A stretch of 64,000 nt of DNA from JAPOXR01 sp965199765 (GCA_965199765.1 CBDATC010000001.1:930001-994000), one strand, 5' to 3'. Counted from the stretch's first letter, positions 26,640 to 35,044 are shown. Made by a program: numbers and translations. The notes: generated by a model not told the origin, from the letters alone.

Positions 26640-26736
26640 ATGCCATATCTTCTGAATCTTCGCAACCACAAACAGCAGAAAATTCTATGCACGGTAAGGC
26701 TTAGAACGGTCGAATCGACTTTTCCAGCAGACACAA
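26640..26736 (-). repeat. Right-end segment of the ISNCY element (reference copy)
   Basis: Sequence between the transposase promoter side and the element end, with TGCACGGTAAGGCTT and CAGCAGACACAA. It is repeated at 35170-35243 and in diverged form at 35640-35757. Confidence 0.7.
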
Positions 26737-26892
26737 AGTATATATCGGTCGACCGTAATCGCGGCGGCGGCGCCTCCGAGGCGCAGGCTCATCTGGAAGC
26801 GGTTGACTTCCTCGGAGACATATCGACTGTTCCCTCCGGCAGTATTTTCTCTCAGAACCCGGGCGCGCGGCCTGATTTTGCAAGAGGCTCTA

Positions 26893-27456
26893 ATGAGCGT
26901 GGAAATCCATTTTTCGAAACCCCAAGGCAGAATCCCCAATAGTCGGTTTCCTCTGCTGGTGCATCGCGGAGCGATACCCGGCGGCGGAGCCGAAGAGGTC
27001 AAGGCTCGGTTCCGAGCTAATGGCTGGCTTAACAATTGGGATTATCCTGGAATTTATGAATACGCTAATTTTCATTCCACCTCCCATGAATGCCTGGGCT
27101 GCGCAAAGGGTGCGATGGAATTCAGCCTTTCGGTAGGTGAAGGGGGCTGGACGCGGGTGCGGATCGCTGCGGGTGATGTGATCGTTGTGCCCGCGGGTGT
27201 CAGTCACCAGATGGTTTGGATGTCTGAGGATATCCATATGTGTGGCGGTTATCCTGACGGGCGCGACTGGGATGATATTCAAGAAGCGTTCCTGTCTGAT
27301 GAAAACTATAATCGCGCATGCAAACGGATTATGATGCTGCCGATCCCGGCCTCAGATCCGGCAACCGGAAAACCGATGCAGGAATGGCTTAACGCCCCGT
27401 CATCGGTCAAAGCTGGCTGGAATGATTGGCGCACCAATTTGGATGCAACCCAATAA
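26893..27456 (+). CDS. Cupin-domain protein
   Basis: A 187-residue single-domain cupin. The start is the ATG at 26893, preceded by AAGAGG. The metal-binding region of the fold can be seen as FHSTSHECLGCAKGAMEFSLS near residues 60-80 (His and Glu ligands) and the second cupin motif as AGDVIVVPAGVSHQMV near residues 97-112. The motif is close to that of sugar-epimerase-like or small-molecule-binding cupins; the substrate is unknown. A Cys pair follows the first motif. The gene begins about 155 bases beyond the insertion-sequence end, so its native promoter may have been displaced or replaced by one in the element. Confidence 0.85.
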   Translation: MSVEIHFSKPQGRIPNSRFPLLVHRGAIPGGGAEEVKARFRANGWLNNWDYPGIYEYANFHSTSHECLGCAKGAMEFSLSVGEGGWTRVRIAAGDVIVVPAGVSHQMVWMSEDIHMCGGYPDGRDWDDIQEAFLSDENYNRACKRIMMLPIPASDPATGKPMQEWLNAPSSVKAGWNDWRTNLDATQ

Positions 27457-27801
27457 CCCGTTTGTTGTTTCATGGGAGAGCCGCGACCGACCCAGCATCA
27501 CACTAAACCCCACCGAAGGAATCAACCATAGGACTGCCAGGGCTCGGAAGTCGTCACAGTCGCGCTTTAAGGTCGATCTTGTCATCCTGCATTCAGAGAA
27601 ACTCTGGAGATGAGCGCGGTGATGACGCTTGTCACTCGTCTGCAAAGCACTTGATCAGGACAGATTCCAGCGTTCTGAGCTCGAAATCACTGGATAGACG
27701 AATTTGCCGGTTTGGTCCGCCGATTGATTCAGAGGCTTGGTGAAACGGCAAAAACAGCTCTAGGTCAATCTCTGTGGCTTTCTAAAGGTTAATCGCAAGC
27801 C
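27457..27801. other. Intergenic stretch between convergent cupin and methyltransferase genes
   Basis: About 345 bases. No gene is supported. A minus-strand open stretch near 27640-27790 reads IDLELFLPFHQASESIGG and looks protein-like but matches no family I know and has no start context. Confidence 0.4.
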
Positions 27802-28677
27802 TCAGACCTTTTTGGGCTTCAGCTTGCAGATCAGGTAGCGGTTGTAGCGGCAAAATGCTTCGGCATTCTTATAGTTGCCGGCGAGTCGGCGCCGCAGCCT
27901 TAAAAGGCGGCGGCGGCCCGCAAAGACAAGGAGCCCAAATCTTAAAATTTGACGCGCAAACGGATGACTCGTTTCAAGGTGCTGATCTGTTCGCGATACC
28001 CATAACCCGATCAGATTATAGAATTGTTGTTCAAGTTCAACAGAAGGAGCTACCGCATTGGTTATATCTTCTTCATGCAGCAACTCGAATGAACCGCTGT
28101 TCACAGCTTCACGGAAGCTTCCCAAACTATGACCGCCGCCAACCAGCCCGACATCGGACCATTCCTCATAATACGTTCCCGTGCGGAAACAGTCGGCGAT
28201 CAGAATTTCGCCGCCCTCGCGCAAACACGCAGCAGCATTCGTCAAAGCCACATCAATCGGAATGTACTGAAAGCTTTCGGAAAATAGACACACATCAAAA
28301 CGCGGTGCCGGACTAAATTCTTCAAACCGCATGACATGCACTTCAACCCCGCTTCCTGCATTGCTTTCACAGCGTTCTGCGAGAATTTTGCTTGGAACGA
28401 CAATCTCGACATTATGTCCGGAATCGGCAAGATCACGCGCAGTTTCTCCACAGCCGCCGCCTATGTCGAGTATGTTCAACTTTCTGTTTGGCAATAAGCC
28501 AACGAGTTTTGCTGTATAGGCTTCCTGCGCGGCTTTCAGATTTCCGGCGCACACTTCCAACCCGTCTTCCCAAAGCCCGTAATGCAGGTTCTCGCGACCG
28601 GTTATGAACTTTACGACCCCTGCTCCCAGCTCAAGACCTAATTCCCTGCTGTGAATTATTCCGCGACGACTCGCCAT
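27802..28677 (-). CDS. Class I SAM-dependent methyltransferase
   Basis: A 291-residue methyltransferase. Motif I is LNILDIGGGCGETARDLAD near residues 68-86, followed by EIVVPSKILAERC and the acidic-hydrophobic segment FDVCLFSESFQYIP near residues 127-140. The N-terminal HYGLWEDG is common in small-molecule methyltransferases related to cyclopropane-fatty-acid and tocopherol enzymes. The C-terminal 60 residues are basic (GRRRLLRLRRRLAGN) and may contact the membrane or an anionic substrate. The substrate is not evident. It stands downstream of rppH on the same strand with a 75-base gap and could be co-transcribed. Confidence 0.85.
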   Translation of the reverse strand: MASRRGIIHSRELGLELGAGVVKFITGRENLHYGLWEDGLEVCAGNLKAAQEAYTAKLVGLLPNRKLNILDIGGGCGETARDLADSGHNVEIVVPSKILAERCESNAGSGVEVHVMRFEEFSPAPRFDVCLFSESFQYIPIDVALTNAAACLREGGEILIADCFRTGTYYEEWSDVGLVGGGHSLGSFREAVNSGSFELLHEEDITNAVAPSVELEQQFYNLIGLWVSRTDQHLETSHPFARQILRFGLLVFAGRRRLLRLRRRLAGNYKNAEAFCRYNRYLICKLKPKKV

Positions 28678-28752
28678 CGGTTCAACTGAAAGCCAGACAA
28701 ACGATCACGGACTTGCCGCAGCCGAATATAACCATGAGCGAGAACAATCCGA

Positions 28753-29226
28753 TCAAGCGGAGAGGCTTCTGCTGAAAGCCGCAAACACTCTCCTATAGAT
28801 TTCAACCTTGAAAGAGACCGCGTTTGCAACAACTTCTTCTTGGCTGAGCCATTGCCATTCAGAAAATTCCGGCTCCGCGGTTGCGATGTTCACATCGGCG
28901 TCGGATCCCAAAAACCGGAACAGCCACCATTTTTGCTTTTGGCCGCGAAATTTTCCGCCCCACAGCTTCGGAACAAGTTCAGCGGGAAGATCATAAAACA
29001 GCCAGTCGGAAAATTCTTCGATCGGCTTCACCAGACAAGGAGGAATCCCGGTTTCTTCCTCAAGTTCACGCAGCGCAGCCGAAATCGAAGCCTCTCCTTC
29101 ATCAATACCGCCCTGCGGCATTTGCCAAGCCATAAAATCGCTATCTATTCTCTGCCCGGCGAAAACTTTGTTCTGCGAATTCGCGAGAACAACTCCGACG
29201 CAGGACCGATATGGAAGCGAAGCCAT
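28753..29226 (-). CDS. rppH: RNA pyrophosphohydrolase (Nudix)
   Basis: A 157-residue Nudix enzyme that removes pyrophosphate from the 5' end of mRNA to start decay. The Nudix box runs through residues 39-61 (GGIDEGEASISAALRELEEE then TG). The N-terminal PYRSCVGVVLAN and AWQMPQGG are typical of RppH. It follows ctpA with a 37-base gap in the conserved alphaproteobacterial order gpmI-(envC)-ctpA-rppH. Confidence 0.93.
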   Translation of the reverse strand: MASLPYRSCVGVVLANSQNKVFAGQRIDSDFMAWQMPQGGIDEGEASISAALRELEEETGIPPCLVKPIEEFSDWLFYDLPAELVPKLWGGKFRGQKQKWWLFRFLGSDADVNIATAEPEFSEWQWLSQEEVVANAVSFKVEIYRRVFAAFSRSLSA

Positions 29227-29263
29227 AATTTCTCGTTCTCAAAATCGCTTGACCGCCGATTGA

Positions 29264-30598
29264 TCAGTTCGTTTCTAAGGCGCTGATCGCAGAGAGCAAA
29301 TCAATCGCATAAGCCATTTGCGGATCGTGTTTGCGCAGATTTGCCACCGCTTCTATTCTCTGCTCTGCAGACTCCTCGTCTTCTTCAGGATTCAATATGC
29401 TGTCATTCTCTAGGCTGTTGACGAGATCCGCTTCTGATCGTCGGTTCGGAAAATCCGGTTCTTCCTCTTCCTCTGGCTGACTCCGCGGCCGACGCAATCC
29501 TTCAACATAGACATCAGGAACAATGCCCTGCGCTTGAATCGAACGGCCGGACGGGGTGTAATACCGGGCGGTTGTAATTTTGATGCCGCCTTTGCCAGCT
29601 CCGAGATTAACCATAGTTTGAACCGATCCCTTTCCGAAGCTTTTGGTGCCGATAATGACCGCGCGGTTGTGGTCCTGCAATGCTCCCGCCACGATTTCGG
29701 AGGCCGACGCCGTTCCTCCGTTAATCAGCACAACGATCGGTTTTCCGTCCACAAGATCTCCTGGATTTGCGACAAACACCTCTGAATTTTCGGCATCCCG
29801 GCCCCGCACGGAGACGATATCGCCTCGTTCAAGGAAGGCGTCTGTCAAATTCACAGCGGTTGAAAGCAGCCCGCCGGGGTTATTGCGCAGGTCAAGAACC
29901 ACACCGGAAATTTCTTCCCAGCCGCCGGCCTCTGCCACCTGCGTGACGATTCCCTCGGCAACATTGCCAAGTGTTTGCTGAGTAAAGGTTTTAACCCGCA
30001 CCGCCAGCGCGTCCACTTCCAGCCGAACCTCAGCGGCCAAAATCTTGATGATATCTCTGGTTATCTTGACATCGAATGGCGCGGTTTCGCCTTCGCGTTC
30101 AATTGTGAGAACGACATCAGACCCGACGGGACCACGCATTTTGTCAACAGCCTCATCAAGTGTGAGCCCCAGAACAACTTGGCCGTCAATTGCAGTCACG
30201 TAATCCCCTGCCAGGATTCCCGCATTCGCCGCAGGCGTATCGTCAATAGGTGAAACTACTTTGATCCAGCCCTGTTCAAGAGTGACTTCAATACCGAGAC
30301 CTCCGAATTGGCCGCTTGCCCGTTCCGCCGCTTCCTCCATCTGCGCTGGGGGCAGGTATGTGGAATGCGGGTCAAGCGAGAACAGCATCCCTTGCACCGC
30401 CCCCCGTATGGCTTCTCTGAAGTCGACCTCTTCAACATACTGTGTGGTTACGATGTGGTAGACTTGACTGAACAGGTCGAACATTTCATGTATGGTAGGA
30501 CCATCATCGTTCTCTTCTGCGACCGAAGTTGTCACCAGCCAAATTGCTGAAATCATGGCAGCAACGGTAACGAGTGCGGCGGTTGTGTATTTTGTCAT
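29264..30598 (-). CDS. ctpA: Carboxyl-terminal processing peptidase, S41 family
   Basis: A 444-residue periplasmic serine protease. The start is the ATG at 30598 (an upstream TTG-type extension lacks the signal peptide register). MTKYTTAALVTVAAMISAIW is the signal or anchor. The PDZ domain spans roughly residues 80-165 with FGGLGIEVTLEQG, and the S41 catalytic Ser and Lys are in NGGTASASEIVAGAL and GTKSFGKGSVQ, near residues 305-340. The C-terminus is acidic (PEEEEEPDFPNRRSE). It cleaves C-terminal tails or murein hydrolases in the periplasm. In many relatives an envC-type M23 murein hydrolase lies between gpmI and ctpA; here only 136 bases separate them and no such gene is present. Confidence 0.94.
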   Translation of the reverse strand: MTKYTTAALVTVAAMISAIWLVTTSVAEENDDGPTIHEMFDLFSQVYHIVTTQYVEEVDFREAIRGAVQGMLFSLDPHSTYLPPAQMEEAAERASGQFGGLGIEVTLEQGWIKVVSPIDDTPAANAGILAGDYVTAIDGQVVLGLTLDEAVDKMRGPVGSDVVLTIEREGETAPFDVKITRDIIKILAAEVRLEVDALAVRVKTFTQQTLGNVAEGIVTQVAEAGGWEEISGVVLDLRNNPGGLLSTAVNLTDAFLERGDIVSVRGRDAENSEVFVANPGDLVDGKPIVVLINGGTASASEIVAGALQDHNRAVIIGTKSFGKGSVQTMVNLGAGKGGIKITTARYYTPSGRSIQAQGIVPDVYVEGLRRPRSQPEEEEEPDFPNRRSEADLVNSLENDSILNPEEDEESAEQRIEAVANLRKHDPQMAYAIDLLSAISALETN

Positions 30599-30734
30599 AT
30601 TCGGACATCCGTTCAGATTAAGGCGCACCTGCCTCAGATCGTGCATGCAGTGCAGCAGAGCGTCGAATGTTATGCGATTCTGTCTAAAGTTTCCAATGCC
30701 TTTGTCAGCTTTCCATACCGCTGATCAAAAATCC

Positions 30735-32243
30735 TTAACGCAGCAGACTGCGACCCGTCATTTCGGTTGGAGGATCCACGTTTAAGAGCTCCAGCAGAGT
30801 GGGAGCGAGATCCGACAGGCGCCCATGCCGCATGCGCGCACGGGAATCGCCGAACAGTATCACAGGAACGGGATTGGTTGTATGGGCAGTGTGCGGTGCT
30901 CCGGTGTCAGGATGAATCATCATTTCACAATTCCCGTGATCTGCGGTTACGATCATCGAACCGCCGGCTGAATCTATTGCCTGGACTGCCTTTCCCAGCC
31001 CTCGGTCCACTGCTTCACAGGCTTTGACAGCCGCTGACAAATCTCCGGTATGACCCACCATGTCCGGGTTGGCGAAATTCATGACGACAAGATCAAATCC
31101 TTCGGCAATTGCGGCCGCGAAGCGGCAAGCCACCGCGTCTGACGCCATTTCAGGAGCGAGATCGTAAGTCGCCACACGCGGACTCTGAGCCATATACCGC
31201 TCTTCTCCCACCTCCATCCGTTCTTTTCCGCCATTTAAAAAAAATGTTACATGCGGGTATTTTTCTGTTTCAGCCAATCGGAACTGCGACAAGCCCTGCA
31301 GCGAAACACATTCTCCAAGCGTATTTGAAATGACCGGTTTCTGGAAGAGGCTGCGAATCCATGTCGGCTCGCTTTCAAAATACGGCACCATGCCCAAGGT
31401 CGCAACCGGTTTGTTTGCGCTGCGTGTGTCAAAATCGGAAAAATCCGGATCTGACAAAGCGGAAGCAATCTGCCTGACTCGGTCAGATCTGAAATTGGCT
31501 ATGAAAACACCATCACCGGAGCGCAAGCCTTCGTAACCGTCGATCACGGTCGGTCTGATGAATTCGTCGGTTTCCCCGCGCTCCGCGGCTGTGGCCAGAG
31601 CTTCCGCAACTGAGTTCGCACGCCTTCCATCGGCCAGGGCAATTGCCTGCCATGCTTGCTGAACGCGATCCCACCTCCGATCTCGGTCCATGCCAAAATA
31701 GCGGCCGGAAAGCGTCGCGACCGTGGCATTGGCCGGTAGTTCGCGCGACAGCAATTCAAGGTTTTCAGGAGCCATTCCCGGCGCTGAATCCCGACCGTCA
31801 GTGAACGCGTGCACCGCGACAGGAACGTCGTGGGACCCGAATGCGCGGGCGGCGGCCGTGATATGGGAAAGAAGCGCGTGAACCCCGACCGTTGTCGCCA
31901 ATCCGATTATGTGCGCCGTTCCGCCGGTCTTCTTTAATTCTGCGATGAGCCTATCAATTTCTTCGGCTCGAAAAAAATCTCCCGATTTGACGGCGGCGTT
32001 AATCCGCTGCATCTCCATCATGATCGTCCGGCCAGCGCCGATATGAAGATGGCCGACTTCAGAGTTTCCGATGCTTCCCGGCGGCAATCCGACGGCTTCG
32101 CCGTGCGTTATCAAAGTCGCGGATGGGCATTCCGACCAAAGACGGTCAAAATTCGGAGTTTTCGCGTGAGCAATCGCGTTGCCTTCAAATTTTTCCGACA
32201 ACCCCCATCCGTCGAGGATGCAAAGAGCAACTTGATTTGACAT
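30735..32243 (-). CDS. gpmI: 2,3-bisphosphoglycerate-independent phosphoglycerate mutase
   Basis: A 502-residue GpmI of glycolysis and gluconeogenesis, interconverting 3- and 2-phosphoglycerate with two manganese ions. The N-terminal CILDGWGLS, the phospho-serine region IGNSEVGHLHIGAGR near residues 58-72, HAFTDGRDSAP, and the metal ligands in MNFANPDMVGHTGD and TADHGNCE are all visible. Length is normal. It lies 20 bases downstream of rlmH on the same strand. Confidence 0.97.
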   Translation of the reverse strand: MSNQVALCILDGWGLSEKFEGNAIAHAKTPNFDRLWSECPSATLITHGEAVGLPPGSIGNSEVGHLHIGAGRTIMMEMQRINAAVKSGDFFRAEEIDRLIAELKKTGGTAHIIGLATTVGVHALLSHITAAARAFGSHDVPVAVHAFTDGRDSAPGMAPENLELLSRELPANATVATLSGRYFGMDRDRRWDRVQQAWQAIALADGRRANSVAEALATAAERGETDEFIRPTVIDGYEGLRSGDGVFIANFRSDRVRQIASALSDPDFSDFDTRSANKPVATLGMVPYFESEPTWIRSLFQKPVISNTLGECVSLQGLSQFRLAETEKYPHVTFFLNGGKERMEVGEERYMAQSPRVATYDLAPEMASDAVACRFAAAIAEGFDLVVMNFANPDMVGHTGDLSAAVKACEAVDRGLGKAVQAIDSAGGSMIVTADHGNCEMMIHPDTGAPHTAHTTNPVPVILFGDSRARMRHGRLSDLAPTLLELLNVDPPTEMTGRSLLR

Positions 32244-32263
32244 ACGAATATCAGACTTTCAAA

Positions 32264-32722
32264 TCAGCCGCGGTGATAGGGAGAGCCGCGCATTATGGAC
32301 ACGGCTCTATAGAGTTGTTCCGCCAGAAGAATCCGGGTCAGCATATGCGTGAACGTCATACGACCGAAAGAAAGCGAACAGTCAGCTCTTTCTTCCAGTC
32401 GGGGCGCAATGCCATTATCGCCCCCGATCAGAAAAATCGCCTCGCGGCATCCATTGTCGCGCCATCGGCCGATCAGCTTTGAAAAATCTTCGCTGCTGAC
32501 CAAGCGCGCCCGCACCTGCAAAGTGCAAAGCAGAGTCCCGGTGCGCGCGAGCGCAGCCTCAATCAGCCTGTCCGCACCGCGCCGGGGTTCATATTCAGTG
32601 ATCGTCGCTGGTCCAATCCCAACGCTTCGACCGGAATTGTTGATACGGTCCAGGTATGGTTTAACAAGCTCGTTGATCGGTCCGGTTTTTGCTCGCCCAG
32701 CAACGATCAGACTGATTTTCAT
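32264..32722 (-). CDS. rlmH: 23S rRNA (pseudouridine1915-N3)-methyltransferase
   Basis: A 152-residue SPOUT methyltransferase that modifies pseudouridine 1915 in helix 69 of 23S rRNA. The SAM-binding trefoil end FLIGGDNGIAPRLEERAD and the C-terminal FGRMTFTHMLTRILLAEQLY with YRAVSIMRGSPYHRG are characteristic. Its start directly follows the rsfS stop, so the two are translated together. Confidence 0.96.
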   Translation of the reverse strand: MKISLIVAGRAKTGPINELVKPYLDRINNSGRSVGIGPATITEYEPRRGADRLIEAALARTGTLLCTLQVRARLVSSEDFSKLIGRWRDNGCREAIFLIGGDNGIAPRLEERADCSLSFGRMTFTHMLTRILLAEQLYRAVSIMRGSPYHRG

Positions 32723-33103
32723 TCAGTTCGCAGGCGTCTGCTGAATCGTCGGCATCCAAAGCTTCTCGAGCTGGTAAAACTCACGGACTTCCGGTCGAAA
32801 CACATGAACAATGATATCGCCGGCATCAATAAGCACCCAATCGCCATGCTTTGCTCCTTCGACATGGATTCTCCGGTGAATCTTTGTCTTAAGGCATTCG
32901 ACAAGTCTTTCGCTGATTGAAGTGACTTGGCGGGACGAGCGACCCGAAGCGATGATCATGCAATCGGCTATGTCGGACTTGTCAGCTAGATCAATGCATA
33001 CAATCTCTTCAGCTTTGATGGAATCAAGAGAATCTAAAATGTACCTCGCCAGTCCTCTTGATTCTGGCGGTATACGGAGCTCTTCGGAAAGAGACCCTGG
33101 CAC
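32723..33103 (-). CDS. rsfS: Ribosomal silencing factor
   Basis: A 126-residue RsfS/Iojap protein, which binds ribosomal protein L14 and blocks joining of the subunits in starvation. The domain is evident from CIDLADKSDIADCMIIASG to HVEGAKHGDWVLIDAGDIIV and HVFRPEVREFYQLEKLW. The GTG at 33103 is taken as start; the frame stays open further upstream without a better codon. Upstream the usual nadD/proA neighbours are missing and the sequence passes into degraded foreign DNA, so the promoter may be new. Confidence 0.94.
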   Translation of the reverse strand: MPGSLSEELRIPPESRGLARYILDSLDSIKAEEIVCIDLADKSDIADCMIIASGRSSRQVTSISERLVECLKTKIHRRIHVEGAKHGDWVLIDAGDIIVHVFRPEVREFYQLEKLWMPTIQQTPAN

Positions 33104-33304
33104 TTCCGCCGGTTCGGCGGCATTCGCGAATTGCGACAGTTCTTGGTTCTCCGTGGCCTGTTGTGCGCTGAGATCAACGCACTGTTTTGGTCTGGATATA
33201 AGTTAGTGCAGCAGAAAATCGATTTCAAGATTGTTATTCCGCACCCGGAACATTCTTTTCCGCACCCAACGCTGAAAGTTGCATGTTTCCCGATGGTTAG
33301 GCTT

Positions 33305-33505
33305 TCATAAGGACCAATCGCATGAAACCTTGAGACAGGTTGCCCGTTTGATTTCGAAAGCCCACAATGTTTGGTGCGGAAATTTAAGAACAAGATCAAT
33401 TTCGGCTCCAGCTGACGAGCGACTGAAGCTCGCTTCGGTTTCGTGCGATGCGGCTGCGATTATGTTCTCAATACAAAAACTTTCCCAAGACCCGCCGACA
33501 ACGGG
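33305..33505 (-). pseudogene. DUF4143-type AAA ATPase, C-terminal remnant
   Basis: On the minus strand one frame reads GGSWESFCIENIIAAA, then EASFSRSSAGAEIDLVLKF, then WAFEIKRATCLKVS before a stop. This is the C-terminal domain (DUF4143, with the nuclease-like GAEIDLVL and EIKR motifs) of ATPases of the ATP-binding DUF4143 family. Everything N-terminal is gone. The upstream edge runs straight into the NotI-like remnant in another frame, so two broken genes are fused at about 33500. Confidence 0.7.
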
Positions 33506-33747
33506 GCAGAACGTTGCCTTGATCGAACCGGGTCGGGCAGGTGATTACGACAGGCCCGCCGCCGGCCCGAATGGAGCAAACGCCGCCCTGTTTGGTGCAT
33601 CGCCTGTCGCCAGCCTGAAACGGACATATCGGCACGTCTGCATCACCGAGCGCCGCTTGCGCCAGCGCCCTGCGCCGGGACACACCCCATGCGATCGAAC
33701 GGCTCGCCGAACCGCTCGCCAATCTGATACCGCGGCTTAGGCGGCAA
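33500..33747 (-). pseudogene. NotI-like restriction endonuclease, frameshifted N-terminal remnant
   Basis: A TTG at 33747, overlapping the end of the methyltransferase gene by about 10 bases, opens the frame KPRYQIGERFGEPFDRM. After a one-base shift near 33690 the reading continues SRRRALAQAALGDADVPICP, then FQAGDRRCTKQGGVCSI and GGPVVITCPTRFDQGN. The cysteine pattern CPF...C...GVCS...TCPTRF is the metal-binding N-terminal region of NotI-family enzymes, which are about 380 residues long. Here fewer than 85 residues remain before the frame runs into the DUF4143 remnant. With both a frameshift and a truncation it cannot be active. Confidence 0.65.
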
Positions 33748-34861
33748 CGGGGATTTCCTCTGCGGACAGGATTGCCTCGGCAACACGGCGACCGAGCAAG
33801 GGCGGCACAGCGTTACCGACCTGCACATACTGTTCGGTTCGCGGCCCGGCGAAGGTGAAGCGATCCGGGAAGGATTGCAGCCGTGCCGCCTCCCTGACGG
33901 TCAGGGCGCGGTCCTGTTCGGGATGGATGCACGCGCTCCAATGCACGTCGCACTTGGTCAGAATGGTAGATGACAGGCCGTCCTTGCGGAGCCGGCCATA
34001 GCGCTTCGTGTGATCGCAGCGCCGCGCGCTTTTCATACCTTTCGGCAAGAGGTCAAACGGAATGTCGCGCCAGCTGCCTCCTTCCGGGATATGCTTCATT
34101 CGCTCCAGGTTGATCTCTGACAGGCGGGGCGCGGCATGGTGCGTCACAACCCGACCGTTGCCGCGAAGCGCCGTCTGGTAGGCGGAAAACGCCGCCACAG
34201 GGTACGCCAGCGGCCCATCCGGCGCTTCGCCGTTCGCCAGACGGGGCAGATCGCCCAGGGCGTCCCAAACCGTCACATGGGGCTGTAGCAGCGGCCCATG
34301 CGTCGCGTCCGGCCACTGGACAGGCAGCCCGACGCGGTTGCCGAGAAAGAACATCCGGCGGCGTTCCTGCGGCACGCCATAATCTTCGGCGCGCAATATC
34401 CGCGTGGAGGCCGCATAGCCGAGCGCCTCCAGCCCGGAAAGGATTCGCCGGACTGCTTCGCCGCCCCCTGCCGAATTGATCCCGGTGACGTTCTCCATCA
34501 CAACCCAGCGCGGCGACAGCCCTTCGACCAGCCGCAGGTATTCCTGAAACAGGCCGGATCGCTCATCGTGCATCCCGCGCTGGTGATTGTAGACGCTGAA
34601 TCCCTGACACGGCGGCCCGCCGATCAGACAGTGAAGATCACCTTTGCGGAGTCCGGCAGGGCCGAGCAAATCGGCGGTGTCAATGGTCTCGACCGGGCCG
34701 GGGATGAATGTCGCTTCCGGGTGCGTCTCGGCAAAGGTCTCACCGGCGAATCGGTCTATGTCGTTCCCGGCCAGAATGCTGAAACCGGCTTGCCTGAATC
34801 CTTCCGACAGGCCGCCGGCCCCGCTGAACAGGTCAATGACCGTTGGCGGCGAATCGCTCAC
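33737..34861 (-). CDS. DNA cytosine-C5 methyltransferase (partner of a dead NotI-like enzyme)
   Basis: A complete 374-residue C5 methyltransferase. Motif I DLFSGAGGLSEGF is at residues 10-22, the catalytic loop GGPPCQGFS near residues 88-96, ENV in VMENVTGI, motif VIII in QERRRMFFLGNR, and motif X QVGNAVPPLLG near residues 351-361. The start is a GTG at 34861 whose GTGA overlaps the end of an IS1595-type remnant. The gene is markedly GC-rich compared with rsfS and the P450 on either side, which points to horizontal transfer. Its 3' end overlaps the NotI-like remnant, so the two once formed a restriction-modification unit; the methyltransferase now appears to be a survivor without its nuclease. 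Confidence 0.93.
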   Translation of the reverse strand: MSDSPPTVIDLFSGAGGLSEGFRQAGFSILAGNDIDRFAGETFAETHPEATFIPGPVETIDTADLLGPAGLRKGDLHCLIGGPPCQGFSVYNHQRGMHDERSGLFQEYLRLVEGLSPRWVVMENVTGINSAGGGEAVRRILSGLEALGYAASTRILRAEDYGVPQERRRMFFLGNRVGLPVQWPDATHGPLLQPHVTVWDALGDLPRLANGEAPDGPLAYPVAAFSAYQTALRGNGRVVTHHAAPRLSEINLERMKHIPEGGSWRDIPFDLLPKGMKSARRCDHTKRYGRLRKDGLSSTILTKCDVHWSACIHPEQDRALTVREAARLQSFPDRFTFAGPRTEQYVQVGNAVPPLLGRRVAEAILSAEEIPVAA

Positions 34862-35043
34862 GCGATCAAGTCCTTGTGCCGAAGACGCTTGCCGATCATG
34901 CCCCGCTCCATGTGCGCCATCATATCAATGGTGTCGGCTTCCCGGAGATTGTTGCCCTTGCGGCAGTGCTTTCCGGGTGCGTTGCGCACCATTTCGTGTC
35001 TCCCTATTTGCGGAAGACTCCCCATTATGGCGTCAGATTTCAA
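34858..35043 (-). pseudogene. Internally deleted IS1595-type transposase
   Basis: A 61-codon frame whose first part, MVRNAPGKHCRKG, resembles the N-terminus of IS1595/ISXO2 transposases, while the second part, NNLREADTIDMMAHMERG followed by GKRLRHKDLIA, resembles their extreme C-terminus. The roughly 250 residues in between are absent, so this is a deletion derivative. Its stop overlaps the GTG start of the methyltransferase, so it may now supply that gene's translation context. Identification rests on recalled family motifs. Confidence 0.55.
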
Positions 35044-35044
35044 G

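Larger units (their letters stand above)
24923..26736 (-). mobile_element. Full-length ISNCY-family (ISDol1-like) insertion sequence
   Basis: About 1.8 kb carrying one intact transposase gene. The left end (TAGTGCCAGTTTAGAAAC from 24923) recurs alone at 18603-18708 and 53850-53951. The right end (up to CAGACACAA at 26736) recurs at 35170-35243 and 35540-35757. The ends are only weakly inverted repeats of each other (TAGTGCCAG against TTGTGTCTG), and I could not fix a target duplication, so the borders are good to within a few bases. The element interior is richer in GC than its flanks. Confidence 0.75.

Noticed and set aside
33034..33399. 121-codon minus-strand frame upstream of rsfS
   Set aside because: It mixes an out-of-frame piece of the DUF4143 remnant with an out-of-frame start of rsfS; not a gene of its own.
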